Source of the DNA: Rhodoplanes serenus
Lineage (GTDB): Bacteria; Pseudomonadota; Alphaproteobacteria; Rhizobiales; Xanthobacteraceae
Assembly (NCBI GenBank): GCA_009720755.1
Contig: WNKV01000004.1
Span: 1 to 64,000 of the forward strand
Direction of reading: 5' to 3'
DNA length: 64,000 bases
Position numbers and translations under genes: made by a program. Under the pieces are notes generated by a model that saw nothing but the letters and a program-made list of their open reading frames with translations, searched no databases and had not been told where the DNA came from. Shown piece by piece: positions 60,901-64,000 of the stretch. Numbering within the stretch: position 1 is the stretch's first letter; the number at the start of each line of letters is the position of its first letter.

Positions 60901-61845
60901 TCAGGGCGCCCGATGCTCCCACAGCGCCAGCAGGCGGCGGCGGAAGCTCCGCGGCGAATCGGCGGACAGGCGGCCGGCGATCCGCGCCGCCACGGTGACG
61001 TGCTCGGCGCGCCGCGCCGTGATCAGCGGCAGGAGCCGCGAGCGCCACGGCGCCAGCGGGCCGTGCGGCGCCGTGAAGTCGGCCAGGATGATCAGGTCCT
61101 GATGATGGCCGAGGCGGTCACGCAGACGCTGCGCCTCGCCGATCCAGAATTCGCCGAAGCGCGGCCACAGCGGCGCGATCACCTCCATCTGGTAGCGATG
61201 GATCACCACCCGCTGGCGCAGCCCGTGCAGCGCCTCCGGATCGCTGCCGTGCCAATCCTCCGGGATGGCGTCGCGGACCCGCCGATAATGGCGCGCCACC
61301 TCGGCGGCGAGGGCGCGAAAGTCGACGTCGCCGACCGGCCAGTACTTGGTGCCCTCGCTGGCGGCGGTCAGCAGCGCGTCGATGTGGGCGCGGGTCTCCG
61401 GGGTCAGCGAGGCGCCCTCGGCCTGCGTCCGCACGGCGTCGAGGCGGTCGGTGATCGAGGCCACCGTGCGGGGCGACAGCGGCGGCTGATCCTGGAGCTT
61501 GCCGAGGTCGGCGAGGGCATCGAGCGCCGTGCGGGCGTCGCGGGCGCCGGCCAGCAGGCGGGCGAGATCGCGCGCCTCCACCCGCAGCCGCCGGCCCTCG
61601 TCGCCGAGAAACGGCTCGACCAGCCGCAGCAGCGCCCGCCAGCGCTTCATGCCCTTGCGGAAGTCGTGAATCGCGGTGGCCTCGTCGAGACCGGGATCGA
61701 GAATGGCGCCGCGCGCCTCGCCGAGCGCCCCGCGGGCGACGTTTCGCAGCACATCCGGGACGTGCATGCCGTCCGATTGCGCGAGCTTGTCGAGGCGGGG
61801 ACCCGGCACGGCAAGGCTGTGAGAAACGAGGAGATTATTCGCCAC
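60901..61845 (-). CDS. CHAD domain protein
   Basis: A 314-residue all-helical CHAD protein. CHAD domains bind inorganic polyphosphate through conserved His, Lys and Arg residues; here DFRKGMKRWRALLRLVEPFLG (residues about 60-81) and LHGLRQRVVIHRYQMEVIAP plus RLGHHQDLIIL carry those. There is no CYTH (triphosphatase) domain, either fused or adjacent. It starts with GTG after GGAAG. Confidence 0.88.
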   Translation of the reverse strand: MANNLLVSHSLAVPGPRLDKLAQSDGMHVPDVLRNVARGALGEARGAILDPGLDEATAIHDFRKGMKRWRALLRLVEPFLGDEGRRLRVEARDLARLLAGARDARTALDALADLGKLQDQPPLSPRTVASITDRLDAVRTQAEGASLTPETRAHIDALLTAASEGTKYWPVGDVDFRALAAEVARHYRRVRDAIPEDWHGSDPEALHGLRQRVVIHRYQMEVIAPLWPRFGEFWIGEAQRLRDRLGHHQDLIILADFTAPHGPLAPWRSRLLPLITARRAEHVTVAARIAGRLSADSPRSFRRRLLALWEHRAP

Positions 61846-61917
61846 GGCGGGCTTCCCATATGACAGTCATGTTGCTACATAAGCGGCGCGCCGGCGACGT
61901 CCGGTGCGTGATGTTGG

Positions 61918-61994
<77 letters not shown>

Positions 61995-62568
61995 ACCCTC
62001 CGGCGCATCGCCCGCGCCGTCGCAGCCCTTCCGCCATATTTCGCTCTGCCACATTTTAGGCCGCGACCTCCCTCGCGAGGCTGGCCCGCCGCCATCGTCG
62101 ATGATCGGGCGCGCCAATCGCCCAGTGACAGGTGTCGGCCGGCGCACTATGCGTCGATCAGGGTGCATTCGAAACCTCTTTGTCGACTGTTCGGACCGAG
62201 GCGTCGCGTCGACGGCACGCAGATCGCCCGAATCGATCACAAGCGCACGACATCGCGGACGATTCCGGACACTGAGGACCCTGTGAACGGGCGCCGCAGC
62301 AAATTGGTTGTCGCGGCGTCTTGATTCGCGGGGCGGGACCGGGCTTTTCTCCATCGCCGGCTCGAGGCACCGCCGGGTCCGACCGCGTTGCGGCGGCCCG
62401 GCGGCCGCGAATCGCAACCGCCGCCTCGGGCGCGCCGTTTTCGGCGGCGCTCGGCGGTCCGGGCGACCCGGCCGGACGTATCGACGCAGGGCGCGGCCGC
62501 CCGCGGCGGGACGACCGCAACGAGGACGACCGCAACGAGACGGATCACGAGTTCAGGAGAACGGCGTC
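61995..62568. other. Gap after initiator tRNA
   Basis: About 570 bases without a convincing gene. Two overlapping plus-strand frames and several minus-strand frames are open but Arg/Ala-rich and without a family motif. No repeat or mobile-element remnant is visible. It presumably contains the promoter of the gene at 62569. Confidence 0.5.
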
Positions 62569-63207
62569 ATGGCGCGTGTATTGATCATCGGAGCCAGCAA
62601 GGGGATCGGCCTGGAGACGGTCCAGCGCGCCCTCGCGGCCGGCCACACGGTGCGGGCCTTCGCCCGCACCCCGGTGCGGCTGGTGGGCGCCGACACCTCC
62701 CGGCTGGAGGTGGTGAAAGGCAACGCCCTCAAGACCGAGGACGTCGAGGCGGCGCTCGATCGCGTCGACGTGGTGATCCAGACGCTGGGGATCGGGCTCG
62801 GCGACATGCTCGGCCCGGTGCAGCTCTTTTCCAAGTCGACCCGGGTCCTGCTCCCCGCCATGGAGGCGAAGCGGGTGCGGCGGCTGATCGCCGTCACCGG
62901 CTTCGGGGCGGGCGACAGCAAGTCGAGCATCTCGTTCCTGCAATACATCCCGTTCCGGCTGGTGTTCGGCCGCGCCTACGACGACAAGGACATTCAGGAG
63001 AAGCTCATCAAGGCGAGCAGCCTGGACTGGACCATCGCGCGGCCCGGCATCCTGACCAACGGCCACCGGCTCGGCACCTATCGGGTGCTGACCGAGCCCC
63101 AGGACTGGCACAACGGCACCATCTCGCGCGCCGACGTGGCCGACTTCCTGGTGCAGCAGATCACCGACCGCAGCCACGTCCGCAAGACTCCGGTGCTGGT
63201 CTACTGA
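62569..63207 (+). CDS. NAD(P)-binding SDR-like oxidoreductase
   Basis: A 212-residue atypical short-chain dehydrogenase of the NmrA/biliverdin-reductase-B-like group. The nucleotide-binding loop is [18 protein letters not shown], followed by VVIQTLG, the [12 protein letters not shown] active-site region and [18 protein letters not shown] precedes the ATG at eight bases. Members bind NAD(P) and either reduce small substrates or act as redox sensors; this one's substrate is unknown. Confidence 0.85.
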   Translation: MARVLIIGASKGIGLETVQRALAAGHTVRAFARTPVRLVGADTSRLEVVKGNALKTEDVEAALDRVDVVIQTLGIGLGDMLGPVQLFSKSTRVLLPAMEAKRVRRLIAVTGFGAGDSKSSISFLQYIPFRLVFGRAYDDKDIQEKLIKASSLDWTIARPGILTNGHRLGTYRVLTEPQDWHNGTISRADVADFLVQQITDRSHVRKTPVLVY

Positions 63208-63389
63208 GCCCTCGCGACCCGGCCGTCGGCGGCAGGCCGGCGGCCCGTGGCGCCGGCGGGAGCTTCGACCCGCGGCCCCGATTGTTGTACCACTCGGGGC
63301 CGTCCCCCGGTCCCGCACCGATGGGTCGCGTGGCGACGGTCCCGCCCGGGGTCCCGTCGCGCCAAGGCCCCGCATCCAGGCCGTCCGGA

Positions 63390-64000
63390 ATGCCCCCCTC
63401 CCAGCACGTCGCGCCGAAGTCCGACATCGACATCTCGCAGGACGCGCCCAAGCGCCCGATCGTCGATCTCGCGCGTGAAAAACTCGGCATCGCGGCCGAC
63501 GACCTCGAGCCCTATGGCCGCTACAAGGCCAAGCTCTCGCTCGACCTCGTCGACAGCCTGAAGGACCGGCCGCAGGGCCGGCTGATCCTGGTCTCCGCCA
63601 TCACCCCGACGCCGGCCGGCGAGGGCAAGACCACCACGACGGTGGGGCTCGCCGACGCGCTCGTCCATCTCGGCAAGAAGGCGATGGTGTGCCTGCGCGA
63701 GCCGAGCCTCGGCCCCTCCTTCGGGCAGAAGGGCGGCGCCACCGGCGGCGGCTATGCGCAGGTGGTGCCGATGGAGGACATCAACCTCCACTTCACCGGC
63801 GACTTTCACGCCATCGGGGCGGCCCACAACCTGCTCGCCGCGATGATCGACAACCACATCTACTGGGGCAACGCGCTCGGCATCGATTCGCGGCGGGTGA
63901 CCTGGCGGCGGGTGGTCGACATGAACGACCGCGCGCTGCGCGACATCGTGTGCTCGCTGGGGGGCGCCGCGAACGGGTTTCCGCGCGAAGCCGGGTTCGA
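63390..64000 (+). CDS. fhs: Formate-tetrahydrofolate ligase (5' part)
   Basis: Only the first 203 codons lie in the window; the gene runs off its right edge. Fhs makes 10-formyltetrahydrofolate from formate, THF and ATP for one-carbon metabolism. The N-terminus has [18 protein letters not shown], the P-loop [11 protein letters not shown] (72-82) and [24 protein letters not shown], the family signature. The reading frame is open to the edge. Ribosome site weak; the length should be about 555 residues if complete. Confidence 0.95.
   Translation, partial: MPPSQHVAPKSDIDISQDAPKRPIVDLAREKLGIAADDLEPYGRYKAKLSLDLVDSLKDRPQGRLILVSAITPTPAGEGKTTTTVGLADALVHLGKKAMVCLREPSLGPSFGQKGGATGGGYAQVVPMEDINLHFTGDFHAIGAAHNLLAAMIDNHIYWGNALGIDSRRVTWRRVVDMNDRALRDIVCSLGGAANGFPREAGF

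Overview
The window is a G+C-rich (roughly 70 %) stretch of an alphaproteobacterial chromosome, with no phage, insertion sequence or CRISPR. Several layouts point to the Hyphomicrobiales (Rhizobiales): hslV/hslU beside hisB-DUF2628-hisH-hisA-hisF-hisE-coaA, phaR divergent from phaA, an ornithine decarboxylase with homospermidine synthase, nirK-nirV, and hairpin repeats of the CCTCTCCCC...GGGGAGAGG type in gaps. A Xanthobacteraceae/Rhodoplanes-like or Bradyrhizobium-like organism is my inference; no 16S gene is present. Nearly all genes are chromosomal housekeeping or accessory metabolism.

Layout. 1-250: repeat plus implausible poly-G/poly-C runs, probably an assembly edge. 0.25-2.3 kb: atpH-atpA on the minus strand. 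2.7-5.3 kb: nnrS divergent from a cytochrome c, with a FixK/FNR-type box between them, then an RlpA-like protein. 6.0-10.5 kb: glgP-glgC-glgA for glycogen. 10.5-13.3 kb: an unusual M24 peptidase-fold protein and two small conserved proteins. 13.4-15.8 kb: hslV-GNAT-hslU. 16.2-21.5 kb: histidine operon with DUF2628 and cupin insertions, ending in coaA. 21.6-28.1 kb: an OlsB-like acyltransferase, then a response regulator and two hybrid histidine kinases forming a probable phosphorelay. 28.5-30.0 kb: comM-like ATPase.

30.2-33.2 kb: nirV and nirK (copper nitrite reductase), with three TTG-N8-CAA boxes upstream, and a secreted protein. 33.3-36.3 kb: TctCBA transporter. 36.9-39.1 kb: phaR/phaA for polyhydroxybutyrate. 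39.5-44.8 kb: a methyltransferase and a MacAB-like export system (adaptor, ATPase, two permeases). 44.9-48.8 kb: polyamine genes (homospermidine synthase, GNAT, ornithine decarboxylase) preceded by a leader of about 430 nt that may be a structured regulatory RNA. 48.9-54.6 kb: small membrane and secreted proteins, an M3 oligopeptidase and a degenerate GGDEF/EAL protein. 54.9-57.8 kb: a BKACE-family enzyme and a K+/H+ antiporter. 58.0-61.8 kb: a GlsB-like membrane protein, a secreted papain-like protease with a DUF4384-type domain, MgtC and CHAD proteins. 61.9 kb: initiator tRNA-Met. 62.6-64 kb: an SDR-like protein and the 5' part of fhs.

How the genes work together. NirK, NirV, NnrS and the cytochrome c, each next to FNR/FixK/NnrR-like sites, suggest oxygen- and NO-controlled denitrification. 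GlgPCA and PhaR/PhaA are two carbon-storage systems. Ornithine decarboxylase makes putrescine, which homospermidine synthase converts to homospermidine. The most interesting unexplained items are the ornithine decarboxylase leader, the papain-like/DUF4384 protease, the M24 protein with a Cys in place of a metal-ligand Asp, and a 69-residue Cys-containing secreted peptide.
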